Shown: piece after piece, positions 9,723 through 17,850 of the stretch
How positions within the stretch are numbered: the first letter of the stretch is position 1
Layout: every line of letters begins with the position of its first letter
Assembly (NCBI RefSeq): GCF_900626075.1
Contig: NZ_UYZY01000006.1
Span: 124,001 to 188,000, forward strand
Length of the DNA stretch: 64,000 nt
DNA from: Clostridium transplantifaecale
Lineage (GTDB): Bacteria > Bacillota > Clostridia > Lachnospirales > Lachnospiraceae
Direction of reading: 5' to 3'
Translations under genes and position numbers: made by a program
Notes under the pieces: generated by a model
Databases searched by the model: none
Seen by the model: only the letters and a program-made list of their open reading frames with translations
What the model was told of the DNA's origin: nothing

Positions 9723-10802
9723 TTATTTTGGCATATTTGCGATTGATTCTCTGAATTTCTCGTAGAGACCCGGAGTAACGTCTTTCATATTCTCATAGAT
9801 AGGTGCCACTGCTTCTGCAAATGCCGCACTGTCAACTTCGTTGAAGGAAATTCCCATCTCTGTTTCCAGTTTCTGTTTTGTAGCTTCTTCGCCTTCGGAG
9901 ATGTTCTTAACCATTGTCTCCGCACCCTTTGTAAACTCATCCTGGATAATTGTCTGGTACTCTGCAGGAATTTTATTCCATACATCCACGCTGATGTATG
10001 CGCCGCAAACGCCTAAGAGATGTTTTGTAAGAGCCATGTTCTTGGCAACTTCGGCGCTGCCGTTTGTTGCGTATGCGTCAATTGTTCCTTCCAGTCCGTC
10101 TACAACACCCTGCTGAACAGCGGAGATTGTCTCGGAGAAAGCAAGCGGTGTTGCAGTTGCTCCCATATGGTTTAAGGTGTCAACATATAACTGGCTGCCT
10201 GGCGTACGGATCTTCATGCCTTTTAAGTCTTCCGGTTTTGTGATGACTTTGTTGGTCATAAGGCTTCTGAAACCGAAGATGTAATCAAGGGAGAGGATCT
10301 TGATTCCTTTTTCCTCTGCTCTCTTGAACATATCCTGTACTTCCGGTGTTCCAAGAAGATACTCATACTCATCGTAGGAATTAACTAACATCGGTCCTGC
10401 CAGGATGTTGAAATCAGGCACATAGTCGCCTAAGTAGGACGGATCCTCTACGGAGATGAAATCGGCTCCGCGGACTACCTGCTCAACGCCATCTTTGTAG
10501 GTTGCCAGCTGGCCCTGTGGATAGGTCTGGATCTCGATAGCTCCGTTTGTCTTCTCAAGAATGCTTGCTGCGATGGAATCCATCGTCTTGGTCAGCTGCT
10601 CTTCCGGTGCAAAAACATGGCTCAGCTTTAATACCAGGTGATAATCGTCTGCCGGGGCTGCTGCCTCCTGGCTTCCTTCCGCTGCCTCGCCTTCTGCCTT
10701 CGGGGCCTGTGTCTCCGCCGGTTTCTTGGAACCGCAGCCTGCCAATGATACGCAAAGCGCAGCTGCTAACGTCAGGCTCAGTACTTTCTTCATTTTTTTC
10801 AT
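9723..10802 (-). CDS. dctP: TRAP transporter substrate-binding lipoprotein DctP
   Basis: 359 residues. The N-terminus is a lipoprotein signal with lipobox LAGC (Cys about 23), then a low-complexity Glu/Ala linker to about residue 50, as expected for a binding protein tethered outside a Gram-positive membrane. The DctP fold follows: LKLSHVFAPEEQLTKTMDSI, YPQGQLATYKDGVEQVVRGA, GFRSLMTNK, the ligand-anchoring arginine in LKGMKIRTPGSQLY, and ATPLAFSETISAVQQGVVDG. The arginine of the KIRTP motif normally binds an anionic group of the ligand. Strong Shine-Dalgarno (aaggagga). It lies 45 bases after a cytosolic GDPD gene, suggesting the ligand is a glycerophosphodiester or glycerol-3-phosphate (inference). 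Confidence 0.94.
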   Translation of the reverse strand: MKKMKKVLSLTLAAALCVSLAGCGSKKPAETQAPKAEGEAAEGSQEAAAPADDYHLVLKLSHVFAPEEQLTKTMDSIAASILEKTNGAIEIQTYPQGQLATYKDGVEQVVRGADFISVEDPSYLGDYVPDFNILAGPMLVNSYDEYEYLLGTPEVQDMFKRAEEKGIKILSLDYIFGFRSLMTNKVITKPEDLKGMKIRTPGSQLYVDTLNHMGATATPLAFSETISAVQQGVVDGLEGTIDAYATNGSAEVAKNMALTKHLLGVCGAYISVDVWNKIPAEYQTIIQDEFTKGAETMVKNISEGEEATKQKLETEMGISFNEVDSAAFAEAVAPIYENMKDVTPGLYEKFRESIANMPK

Positions 10803-10847
10803 TTTTCTTCCTCCTTATATCTTAAGGGTTTGTCCCTCAAGTCTCTC

Positions 10848-11585
10848 TTAGTCCAGCATCTCTTTCCTGATTCTTGTCACGCGGTCCGGATAATTGCCGA
10901 TGATGGAATCCACCCCTCTTGCGATCATGGTTCTGATATCTTCTTCCTCATTGACTGTCCACGTGTTGATTTTGATGCCCTGGCTCTTTACTTCCGCAAC
11001 AATCTCTTCCGTCATGTTGTAGAAAATCGGATGAAGACATTCCGCTCCGGTACCTTTCGTGTAGCGGCCTGCGTCTATCAGCCATGTCTCCGTCAGAAGC
11101 CCGCACTCCAGTTCCGGACAAAGTTCCTTCATTCTCCGGATGCTGAAATGGTTGAATGATGAAATAATGATTTTCTTCTCCAGACCGAATTCGTGAATCA
11201 GCCCGAACACCTTCTTTTCGATTCCCGGATACTCGAAAATCCCTGTTTTTAATTCAATGTTGGTTATGATTGGCGTGTCTTTTACCAGCTCAAAATATTC
11301 CCGGAGAGTGGGAATATGCTGTGGTTCACACTGGCCTGCAAATTTGAACGACATATCAAATTTCTTCAGCTCTTCATATGTATAGTCTCTTACATAGCCG
11401 GTCCCGTTTACACAGGTACGATCCAGTTTCTCATCGTGGATAATTACGACTTCCCCGTCCTTTGTCAGATGGACGTCCATCTCGATTCCGTCACATCCTT
11501 CTGTCTGCACGGCTTTCTCGAAAGCCAGCATTGTGTTTTCCGGATAGTTCCCGCTGAATCCTCTGTGGGCAAAATTCTTTACCAT
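10848..11585 (-). CDS. Glycerophosphodiester phosphodiesterase, cytosolic
   Basis: 245 residues with no signal peptide or membrane segment, so intracellular. The GDPD catalytic motifs are complete: NFAHRGFSGNYPENTMLAF (HR and the PEN motif), GIEMDVHLTKDG and VIIHDEKLDRT (metal ligands Glu, Asp, His), and IELK further on. It would hydrolyse glycerophosphodiesters to glycerol-3-phosphate and an alcohol. It is the first gene of the GDPD-dctP-dctQ-dctM operon, so the transporter most likely feeds it. Its ATG is preceded by caggagggtatc. Named UgpQ/GlpQ-like; the alcohol specificity is unknown. Confidence 0.93.
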   Translation of the reverse strand: MVKNFAHRGFSGNYPENTMLAFEKAVQTEGCDGIEMDVHLTKDGEVVIIHDEKLDRTCVNGTGYVRDYTYEELKKFDMSFKFAGQCEPQHIPTLREYFELVKDTPIITNIELKTGIFEYPGIEKKVFGLIHEFGLEKKIIISSFNHFSIRRMKELCPELECGLLTETWLIDAGRYTKGTGAECLHPIFYNMTEEIVAEVKSQGIKINTWTVNEEEDIRTMIARGVDSIIGNYPDRVTRIRKEMLD

Positions 11586-11677
11586 GATACCCTCCTGCAG
11601 CTTGCGCTCCTGTTTATTTTCTCTAATCCGACAAATGCCTCAGACCGGACGGCCTGATCCGCCGGTTCCGGAAAAAG
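11586..11677 (-). promoter_or_regulatory. Leader of the GDPD-TRAP operon, distal part
   Basis: Untranslated stretch between the leader terminator and the GDPD start codon. It has a GC-rich potential hairpin at about 11644-11671 (CCGGACGG and CCGGTTCCGG blocks) and the Shine-Dalgarno. Confidence 0.4.
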
Positions 11678-11736
11678 AAAAAAGCGGTTCGACTAAAGCA
11701 GCTCACTTATGTGAACTGATTATAGTTTGCGCCGCT
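11678..11736 (-). terminator. Leader terminator ahead of GDPD-dctPQM
   Basis: On the minus strand an outer stem AGCGG (complement of 11732-11736) pairs with CCGCT (11683-11687), then six T follow. Inside, CAGTTCAC and GTGAGCTG pair over 8 positions with one G-U (arms 11711-11718 and 11699-11706). It lies between a good promoter and the first gene, so transcription should stop unless antitermination occurs. GlpP is the obvious candidate because the operon is about glycerophosphodiesters. Confidence 0.6.
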
Positions 11737-11769
11737 CTCCAACTCTCTGCTCTTTATTCACTTATCGAA

Positions 11770-11798
11770 TTTATAGTGTAATCTTAACACTATATCAA
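11770..11798 (-). promoter_or_regulatory. Promoter and embedded operator of the GDPD-TRAP operon
   Basis: TTGATA (11793-11798) and TATAAA (11770-11775) with 17-base spacing. The spacer carries a perfect 7-base dyad ATAGTGT...ACACTAT (11773-11779 and 11787-11793), so a repressor bound there would cover both hexamers. Confidence 0.65.
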
Positions 11799-11887
11799 CA
11801 AATAAGCAAGCATTTTTGTCGATATCATCCAGTTTTTTTCTTAATCTGTGTCAATTTATGTAAATATTGACAAATAATTAACCATTC

Positions 11888-13588
11888 TTATTTATTCTTT
11901 TTGTTCTGCTTTTTCTTCTTTTTGCGCTTCGATGGTTTGACCTCTTTTTCGATGTCATAATCATCCCGTTCATCTACGCCCTTGCTGTATTCTCTCAGTT
12001 CCTCCAGCACGCCATCGACCAGATCGTCGTGTTCTTCGGCATCATCGCCGTCTTCCTGGTCATCGTCTTCCGACTGGCATCCTCCGTTTTCAGGATCATC
12101 ATCGCAGTCTCCGTCATCTGCACCCTCGGAACCGCAGGAATTTTCTTCCGTTTCTTCTCCCGCATCCACCTCGCATTCAAAGGACGCCTCCCGTTCTTTA
12201 CACTCGGAAAGAGCCATTTCCGCCGAAACTCCGTCAATTTTTTCACACATATTTTTGCGTTCCGAAACCGGAGCAAGATCTTCTTCCTCATCCTCGGAAC
12301 TGTCTATGTCCAGGGGAAGTCCCTTCACCTTTTCCAGAATATCGACCGAGGCGTCAATCTCCATCCCCTCTTCTTTACAGTTATCTTCCTTCTTAAAGGC
12401 GATACTGCCGGACAGGAACAGAGATGCTTTGGCGCTGACCGGTCCCACCATTTCATAGAGTACGGAGGACGAAAGGATGATAGTCAGCATCAGGTTTCCC
12501 GTCTCCGGCGGGAGAAGCCTCTGTCCAAGGAATGCCAGACCGATCGCAACACCGGCCTGTGGGATCAGTGCAAGGCCCATGTACTTTCGGATCTCTTTAC
12601 TGGTTCCCATTACCAGACAGCTGAAATACGTTCCCAGGTATTTTCCGACAATACGGATAATAAAGTAGGCCACTCCGATGGCTCCCACCGTGGACAGAGC
12701 CGTCACATCCAGATTCATACCCGAAACGATAAAGAAAATGGACATAACGGGGGGCGTAAAGTTATTAATCTGCCGGAACAGCTTTTTATCCCTGGTCAGA
12801 TTGATATATGCGGCCCCAAATACCATGCAGGATAACAACGGGGAAATATTGGCTGCTGCGCAGATGCCAGAAAGCCCGAGCAGCATGGCAATCGCCAGAA
12901 TCAGACGGTTATCTTTACTCCTGGCCGGAATCAGCAGACGGCTTAAAAAGTAACCGCAGAAGAATCCCAGGAAAATCGCGAGCAGATTCAGCAGGATCGG
13001 GATTAAAATGTCGTTGGCGGACAGGGCTCCCGACGCCCTTCCATTGGCAATAGCCGCCACCACACTGAACGCGAGAAGACAGACAACGTCATCCAAAGCC
13101 ACAATCTGGAGCAGCGTATTGACAAATTCACCTTTTGCCTTATACTGGTTAATCGTCATCATCGTGCTGGCCGGAGCCGTCGCCGTGGCGATCGCTCCGA
13201 GAATCAGGGCAAAATCCCAATCCAGATGAAAGACAAACTTTAATATCACTGTCACGAGAACGCCTGCCGTCAGCGCCTCACTGATCGTGATGACGATAAT
13301 CTTTTTACCGGTTTTCATCAGCACTTCCTTTTTAAAGAATTTGCCGACACCGAAGGCAATAAAGGCCAGCGCCAAATCGCTTACAAACCCCATGGCATCA
13401 ATCATGTGCTGCGGAATAAAATTCAGGCAGCAGGGGCCGATCAGTATACCTGCCAATATGTAACCGCTCACTTTGGGCAGGTTCAAGGTATTGGTCAGCC
13501 TTGTCATGATAAATCCTGCAAATAGTATGATAGAAAGTACAAGAAGCGCTTCTGTCTCCTGACTTAACTGACTTAAAAATTCCTGCAT
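11888..13588 (-). CDS. CPA2-family cation/proton antiporter with acidic-basic cytosolic tail
   Basis: 566 residues. The first 390 or so are a 12-13 helix Na+/H+ exchanger (KefB/NapA-like) domain: FIMTRLTNTLNLPKVSGYIL, ALAFIAFGVGKFFKK, DDVVCLLAFSVVAAIA, IPQAGVAIGLAFLGQ. Residues about 400-545 are a very acidic tail rich in Asp and Glu, and the last 20 are almost all Lys and Asn. There is no TrkA-N or TrkA-C regulatory domain, which is what many KefB-like proteins have in this place. Two bases of spacing sit between ggggga-type Shine-Dalgarno and a short leader. It probably exchanges Na+ or K+ for protons. The ion cannot be told from sequence. It lies between glycerol operons and seems functionally separate from them. 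Confidence 0.88.
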   Translation of the reverse strand: MQEFLSQLSQETEALLVLSIILFAGFIMTRLTNTLNLPKVSGYILAGILIGPCCLNFIPQHMIDAMGFVSDLALAFIAFGVGKFFKKEVLMKTGKKIIVITISEALTAGVLVTVILKFVFHLDWDFALILGAIATATAPASTMMTINQYKAKGEFVNTLLQIVALDDVVCLLAFSVVAAIANGRASGALSANDILIPILLNLLAIFLGFFCGYFLSRLLIPARSKDNRLILAIAMLLGLSGICAAANISPLLSCMVFGAAYINLTRDKKLFRQINNFTPPVMSIFFIVSGMNLDVTALSTVGAIGVAYFIIRIVGKYLGTYFSCLVMGTSKEIRKYMGLALIPQAGVAIGLAFLGQRLLPPETGNLMLTIILSSSVLYEMVGPVSAKASLFLSGSIAFKKEDNCKEEGMEIDASVDILEKVKGLPLDIDSSEDEEEDLAPVSERKNMCEKIDGVSAEMALSECKEREASFECEVDAGEETEENSCGSEGADDGDCDDDPENGGCQSEDDDQEDGDDAEEHDDLVDGVLEELREYSKGVDERDDYDIEKEVKPSKRKKKKKQNKKNK

Positions 13589-13680
13589 CTTAACTCCCCC
13601 TATTTATAGTCTATTGCAAAAAACCGAACTGATTCAACGCCTGCACAGTTTCTGCTCCGCGATACATTACCTGCCGAACA

Positions 13681-14496
13681 TTACAGGAACTGTATCATTT
13701 CCCCCAGTGAATCAAAAATAGCATCCGGCTTCACGGAGGACTTCTCCACATCCTCCGGCTTTGTCTCCCCGGTCAGAACCAGAAATCCTTTTGCGCCGTT
13801 GTTGACGCCGGTAGCCACGTCCGTATAGATACGGTCTCCGACAAATGCCACCGCTTCTTTCTTCATTCCGGTATGGTCAAGAACCATATCCACTGTTTCT
13901 GCAAATGGTTTCCCGAGATATTTGGGCTGCGCTCCCGTGGAAAGTGCAATAGCTGCGCACATGGCTCCGCAGTCCGGTATAAAACCGCCCTCTACCGGAC
14001 AGTTGATATCCAGGTGGGTTGCCAGAAAAACGGCTCCGTTTCTGATGTATGTACAGGCGCGTTCCAGCTTCTCATAGGTCAGCTCCGTGTCAAATCCAAT
14101 CACCACCACATCGGGTGTTTTCTCTGCTTCACTTCCCGCCCGGCCGTTCACAAGGCTGATTCCGGCCTTTGTGAAACTCTCTTCAAGCGCTTTTGTACCC
14201 ATCAGATAAACGTTTTTTCCGCCATAGAATTCTTTCAGATAGCGGATTGTCACATCCCCCGATGTGACAATCTGATCTCTGGTTATATGGCAATCCATCT
14301 TCTCTAATTTATGAATATAATTTTCAGGCGCCTTTGATGAATTATTTGTGAAAAACAGGAATTGCTTCCCCGCCGCCTCTACGGCATGTATAAACTCCAA
14401 AGCCCCGTCGAGCCTTCTGTCTCCCAGATAGAACGTGCCGTCCATATCAAGTACAAACAGCTTGATTTCTTTCAGTATGTCCCTGTTTCCGGTCAT
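13681..14496 (-). CDS. HAD-IIA phosphatase (NagD/glycerol-phosphatase-like)
   Basis: 271 residues. The four HAD motifs are clear: VLDMDGTFYLGD (nucleophile and acid Asp, near residue 16), FFTNNSSK (motif II), GKPFAETVDMVL (motif III Lys) and FVGDRIYTDVATG (motif IV). The C2 cap lies between motifs II and III, as in NagD, pNPPase and phosphoglycolate or glycerol-phosphate phosphatases. It is downstream of the glycerol-3-phosphate dehydrogenase genes (48 bases after the DUF1667 gene), so it may relieve build-up of a triose or glycerol phosphate. That substrate is inference from position. Shine-Dalgarno gggaggaacaggaa. Confidence 0.88.
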   Translation of the reverse strand: MTGNRDILKEIKLFVLDMDGTFYLGDRRLDGALEFIHAVEAAGKQFLFFTNNSSKAPENYIHKLEKMDCHITRDQIVTSGDVTIRYLKEFYGGKNVYLMGTKALEESFTKAGISLVNGRAGSEAEKTPDVVVIGFDTELTYEKLERACTYIRNGAVFLATHLDINCPVEGGFIPDCGAMCAAIALSTGAQPKYLGKPFAETVDMVLDHTGMKKEAVAFVGDRIYTDVATGVNNGAKGFLVLTGETKPEDVEKSSVKPDAIFDSLGEMIQFL

Positions 14497-14544
14497 TTCC
14501 TGTTCCTCCCGTCTGTTCCTGATGATACGATATGTATGCTGCTG

Positions 14545-14907
14545 TTAAACCGCCTCCACTGTCTTTGTGGCAATGACAGAAACACCGGTTCCCGCACAGT
14601 CCTTGATGATAACGTCGCCCATGTGGACGGGCGCCTTCATTCTGACTGCTCTGATTTCCTTCATGATATCAAAGATTTTTCCCTTCGGGATATCTTCTTT
14701 CGTCTTTACGGACGCTCTGGTGAGAGTCCCGCCCTCCACAACAACACTGGAAGTAACGATACGGGTCGGGTTTGTCACTTCCTTTTTGGCATATGCTTCA
14801 CCCTTTGCGCATGTATTTCCCGTTACGGTAATATTGTCCCCGTCTATCGTAACGCTCACAGGGCAGCCCAAAGGACAGCCGATACAGATCAGATCTCTCT
14901 TTTCCAT
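14545..14907 (-). CDS. DUF1667 iron-sulfur subunit of the glycerol-3-phosphate dehydrogenase operon
   Basis: 120 residues from ATG 14907 (MEKRDLICIGCPLGCPVSV), preceded by ggagg. The start overlaps the stop of the gene upstream (TAATG), so the two are translationally coupled. Cysteines C-x2-C-x3-C at the start and another in GNTCAKGEAYAKKEVTNP suggest a metal or Fe-S site. In many Firmicutes this family is the third gene after a GlpA-like flavoprotein and a second FAD/NAD oxidoreductase. It is thought to serve electron transfer in anaerobic glycerol-3-phosphate oxidation, though it is poorly studied. Confidence 0.9.
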   Translation of the reverse strand: MEKRDLICIGCPLGCPVSVTIDGDNITVTGNTCAKGEAYAKKEVTNPTRIVTSSVVVEGGTLTRASVKTKEDIPKGKIFDIMKEIRAVRMKAPVHMGDVIIKDCAGTGVSVIATKTVEAV

Positions 14908-16172
14908 TACTCTACCTCCGTACAAATCACAATCTTCTTTAAATCAGGATAGTTCTTAAAACTGTCTTTTTTCAGAATAACCTGCTCCATCTCTCCGGGG
15001 GCAAGGACCTTCTTCTTTCTCTTTGACACTCTCTCATCCCCGTAATATACGGATATGAAGCGGTCCTTATATACGTCGGCCACGCGGAAACGCACTACTA
15101 CCTGGTCATTCATATTCTGAATATCAAGCGACTGCGGCACGGTGTAACGGACACCATTTACAGCCTCCAGCTTTACTTCTTTTCCCTGGTTCTTGACAGT
15201 TCCGTTTTTCACATAATCCGCCGCATTCTTTCCTGCCAGGTTTGCTTCTTCTGAAACATAATCCACCAGGTCATGCACGTGAAGCACATTGCCGCAGGCA
15301 AATACGCCCTCTGCTTCCGTCTGAAGATGATCGTTGACATTCGGCCCCGAAGTAACCTGGTTCATGGATACGCCTACTCCCTTTGTCAGCTCATTCTCAG
15401 GAATCAGTCCAACGGAAAGGAGAAGTGTGTCACAGGAATAGAATTCTTCCGTTCCCGGAACCGGCTTTCTGTTTTCATCAACCTGGGCGATTGTAATGCC
15501 CGTCACTCTCTCTTTGCCATGGATTTCCGTCACGGTATGGCTCAGTTTCAGCGGGATACCGTAGTCGTCGAGGCACTGTACAATATTTCTCTTAAGGCCG
15601 CCGGAATACGGCATCAGCTCTGCCACCACCTTCACCTTTGCGCCTTCGAGCGTCATACGTCTCGCCATAATAAGCCCGATATCGCCGGACCCCAGGATAA
15701 CCACTTCCTTGCCTACGCTGTAACCCTCAATATTCATCAGCCTCTGTGCCGTTCCTGCGGAGAAAATACCGGCCGGACGGTAACCCGGGATGTTGAGGGC
15801 TCCCCTCGGACGTTCACGGCATCCCATTGCCAGGATGACGGCGCCGGCCTTAATTGTCGTAAGGCCCTCCTCTTTATTAATATAGGTCACTTCTTTTTCG
15901 TTATTGATATCGATTACCATAGTGTTCAGTCTATAGGGAATCTTCTCTTCCATCACCATTTCAATATAACGTGCTGCGTATTCAGGCCCCGTCAGCTCTT
16001 CCTTGAATGTATGCAGACCGAATCCGTTGTGGATACACTGGTTCAAAATGCCGCCCAGTACATTATCCCTCTCCAGAATCAGAATATCCTCAACGCCCGC
16101 TTTACGTGCTGAAACTGCTGCAGCCAGGCCTGCAGGGCCGCCGCCTATAATTACAATATCATGATGCATCAT
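14907..16172 (-). CDS. FAD/NAD(P)-binding oxidoreductase of the glycerol-3-phosphate dehydrogenase operon
   Basis: 421 residues. N-terminal FAD Rossmann motif HDIVIIGGGPAGLAAAVSAR; a second dinucleotide fold at about 150-180, KEVVILGSGDIGLIMARRM; a GVFACGNVLHVHDLVDYVS-type third FAD contact near residue 290. This is a disulfide-oxidoreductase-like flavoprotein without a redox CxxC at the usual site. It is encoded between the GlpA-like gene (12 bases upstream) and DUF1667 (overlapping). It probably hands electrons from the GlpA-like flavin to NAD or another carrier; that role is inferred from the conserved three-gene order. Confidence 0.9.
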   Translation of the reverse strand: MMHHDIVIIGGGPAGLAAAVSARKAGVEDILILERDNVLGGILNQCIHNGFGLHTFKEELTGPEYAARYIEMVMEEKIPYRLNTMVIDINNEKEVTYINKEEGLTTIKAGAVILAMGCRERPRGALNIPGYRPAGIFSAGTAQRLMNIEGYSVGKEVVILGSGDIGLIMARRMTLEGAKVKVVAELMPYSGGLKRNIVQCLDDYGIPLKLSHTVTEIHGKERVTGITIAQVDENRKPVPGTEEFYSCDTLLLSVGLIPENELTKGVGVSMNQVTSGPNVNDHLQTEAEGVFACGNVLHVHDLVDYVSEEANLAGKNAADYVKNGTVKNQGKEVKLEAVNGVRYTVPQSLDIQNMNDQVVVRFRVADVYKDRFISVYYGDERVSKRKKKVLAPGEMEQVILKKDSFKNYPDLKKIVICTEVE

Positions 16173-16184
16173 TTTAAGCTCCTC

Positions 16185-17621
16185 CTATTTATCACCCTTT
16201 AACAGTTCTGAACCGGCTCTGTTTTTACAGATATCTTCCATAGCCATGCCCCGCTCCTTCGCAAGGATTTCCATCGTCCTCGGTGTGCAGAATCCGGCCT
16301 GGCACCTTCCCATTCCGGCGCGCACCCTTCTCTTGATTCCGTCCAGGGATACGGCTCCGAGCGGTCTTCTGATGGCGTCAATGATCTCACCCTCACTGAT
16401 ATTCTCACAGCGGCAGATGATAGTGCCGTATTCCGGATGCTCTTTGATAAGCTTTGCCCTCTCTTCTCTTGGAAGCTCCGCTGCTTTGATAAATCCTTTT
16501 CTCGTTGCTTTGAAATCTTCTTTTTTCTCTGCTCCCGATGCCTCTGCGATCATTTCGGCCAGATATTTTCCAAGGGCCGGCGCACAGGAAAGTCCCGGTG
16601 ATTCAATTCCGGCCGCATCGTAGAATCCCTTTGCATCCTCGGCTTCGCCGATGATAAATTCGTCATTCACCTCATGGGCGCGCAGTCCGGCAAAGGAAGT
16701 GATTGTCTGTCTGAAAGGAATATTTTTAACGCTTAAAACAGATTTAGAAACGGCCTCTGCCAGTCCCTCCGCTGTTGTAGCGGTAGCCTCTTTATCATCC
16801 AAATCAATTGCCGTAGGTCCTACCAGCAGATTGCCGTGGACGGTCGGGGATACCAGGACTCCTTTTCCGTATTTGCCCGGAAGTTGGAAAATGGTATGGG
16901 ACACATGGTTTCCCGCCTCTTTGTCGAGCAGGCAGTAATCGCCTCTTCTGGGGATAATCTGAAGTTTCTTCTCACTTACCATGTTATGGAATACGTCGGC
17001 GTAAACACCGGCTGCGTTTACCACATATTTTGTTTCAATCTCTCCGTCCGCCGTGATCAGCCTGTAGCCGTAATCCGTTTTTTCAATCCGGACCACCTCG
17101 GTATTCATTCTGAATTCTACGCCGTTCTCATACGCATTCTCAGCCATCGCGATGGTCAGGCCGAAAGGACATACGATTCCGCCCGTAGGAGCATAGATGG
17201 CGGCCACCACCGTCTCACTCACATTCGGTTCCTTGGCCCTCGCCTCATCCCCTGTGATAATCGTAAGGCCCGGAACTCCGTTTTTTACGCCTCTCTCGTA
17301 CAATGCTTCCAGGGACGGCATATCACTTTCGTCAAAGCAGAGCACCATAGAACCATTGCGTTTGAAATCGAACTGTAAATCCTTAGAAAGCTGCTCCATC
17401 ATCTCATTTCCCTGTACATTCAGTTTCGCCTTCAGGGAACCGTTGGCCGCGTCATACCCCGCATGGACAATGGCGCTGTTGGCTTTGGAAGTGCCTGAAC
17501 AAACGTCTTCTTCACGTTCCAGCAGGCAGGTGTGGAGATTATACCTGGATAATTCTCTGGCAACGGAACAACCTGTCACGCCGCCACCGATTACAACTAC
17601 ATCATAGATACAACTGCTCAT
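16185..17621 (-). CDS. glpA: GlpA-like glycerol-3-phosphate dehydrogenase with BFD [2Fe-2S] domain
   Basis: 478 residues. N-terminal DAO-type FAD fold (YDVVVIGGGVTGCSVARELS), then SGTSKANSAIVHAGYD, typical of anaerobic glycerol-3-phosphate dehydrogenases and GlpO relatives. The C-terminal 70 residues hold a BFD-like [2Fe-2S] domain with CRCEN and GRCQAGFC cysteines. It oxidises sn-glycerol-3-phosphate to dihydroxyacetone phosphate. The family also contains L-2-hydroxyglutarate-type oxidases, but the partner genes and the nearby glpP-glpK support the glycerol role. Shine-Dalgarno aaaggagag. Promoter and leader terminator upstream suggest control by GlpP. Confidence 0.9.
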   Translation of the reverse strand: MSSCIYDVVVIGGGVTGCSVARELSRYNLHTCLLEREEDVCSGTSKANSAIVHAGYDAANGSLKAKLNVQGNEMMEQLSKDLQFDFKRNGSMVLCFDESDMPSLEALYERGVKNGVPGLTIITGDEARAKEPNVSETVVAAIYAPTGGIVCPFGLTIAMAENAYENGVEFRMNTEVVRIEKTDYGYRLITADGEIETKYVVNAAGVYADVFHNMVSEKKLQIIPRRGDYCLLDKEAGNHVSHTIFQLPGKYGKGVLVSPTVHGNLLVGPTAIDLDDKEATATTAEGLAEAVSKSVLSVKNIPFRQTITSFAGLRAHEVNDEFIIGEAEDAKGFYDAAGIESPGLSCAPALGKYLAEMIAEASGAEKKEDFKATRKGFIKAAELPREERAKLIKEHPEYGTIICRCENISEGEIIDAIRRPLGAVSLDGIKRRVRAGMGRCQAGFCTPRTMEILAKERGMAMEDICKNRAGSELLKGDK

Positions 17622-17732
17622 TTTTCTTCTCTCCTTTTACATTTGTTATGGCGCCGCCGGTCAGAAAACCCGGCAAATCCGCCGCCAAAGGTAACAAAAA
17701 GCGCACTTTTCAGACTTTTTACCACCAATAAA

Positions 17733-17782
17733 CAAAAAGAGTAAGGAAACAAAGCGTCCGAAGACACTTGATACCTTACTCT
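17733..17782 (-). terminator. Leader terminator ahead of the glpA operon (probable GlpP target)
   Basis: On the minus strand AGAGTAAGG (17774-17782 complement) pairs perfectly with CCTTACTCT (17738-17746) and is followed by TTTTTG. The loop contains a second stem AAGTGTC-TTCG-GACGCTT with one G-U. It lies about 25 to 75 bases after the predicted transcription start and 110 bases before the glpA ATG. An intrinsic terminator in this place is the known target layout of GlpP. Confidence 0.75.
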
Positions 17783-17814
17783 TATCTCTCATAGGCTTTT
17801 ATTTATTTAACCTT

Positions 17815-17843
17815 ATTTTAACCAATTTATGATTTAATGTCAA
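17815..17843 (-). promoter_or_regulatory. Promoter of the glpA operon
   Basis: Perfect TTGACA (17838-17843) and TAAAAT (17815-17820) with 17-base spacing, feeding the leader terminator. Its -35 lies only 8 bases from repeat A copy 3. Confidence 0.75.
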
Positions 17844-17850
17844 TATTTAT

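Noticed and set aside
12029-12835. 268-codon open frame opposite the antiporter gene
   Set aside because: Antisense shadow of a well-conserved protein; no ribosome site, low-complexity translation.
15273-16112. 279-codon open frame opposite the FAD oxidoreductase gene
   Set aside because: Antisense shadow of a clear flavoprotein.
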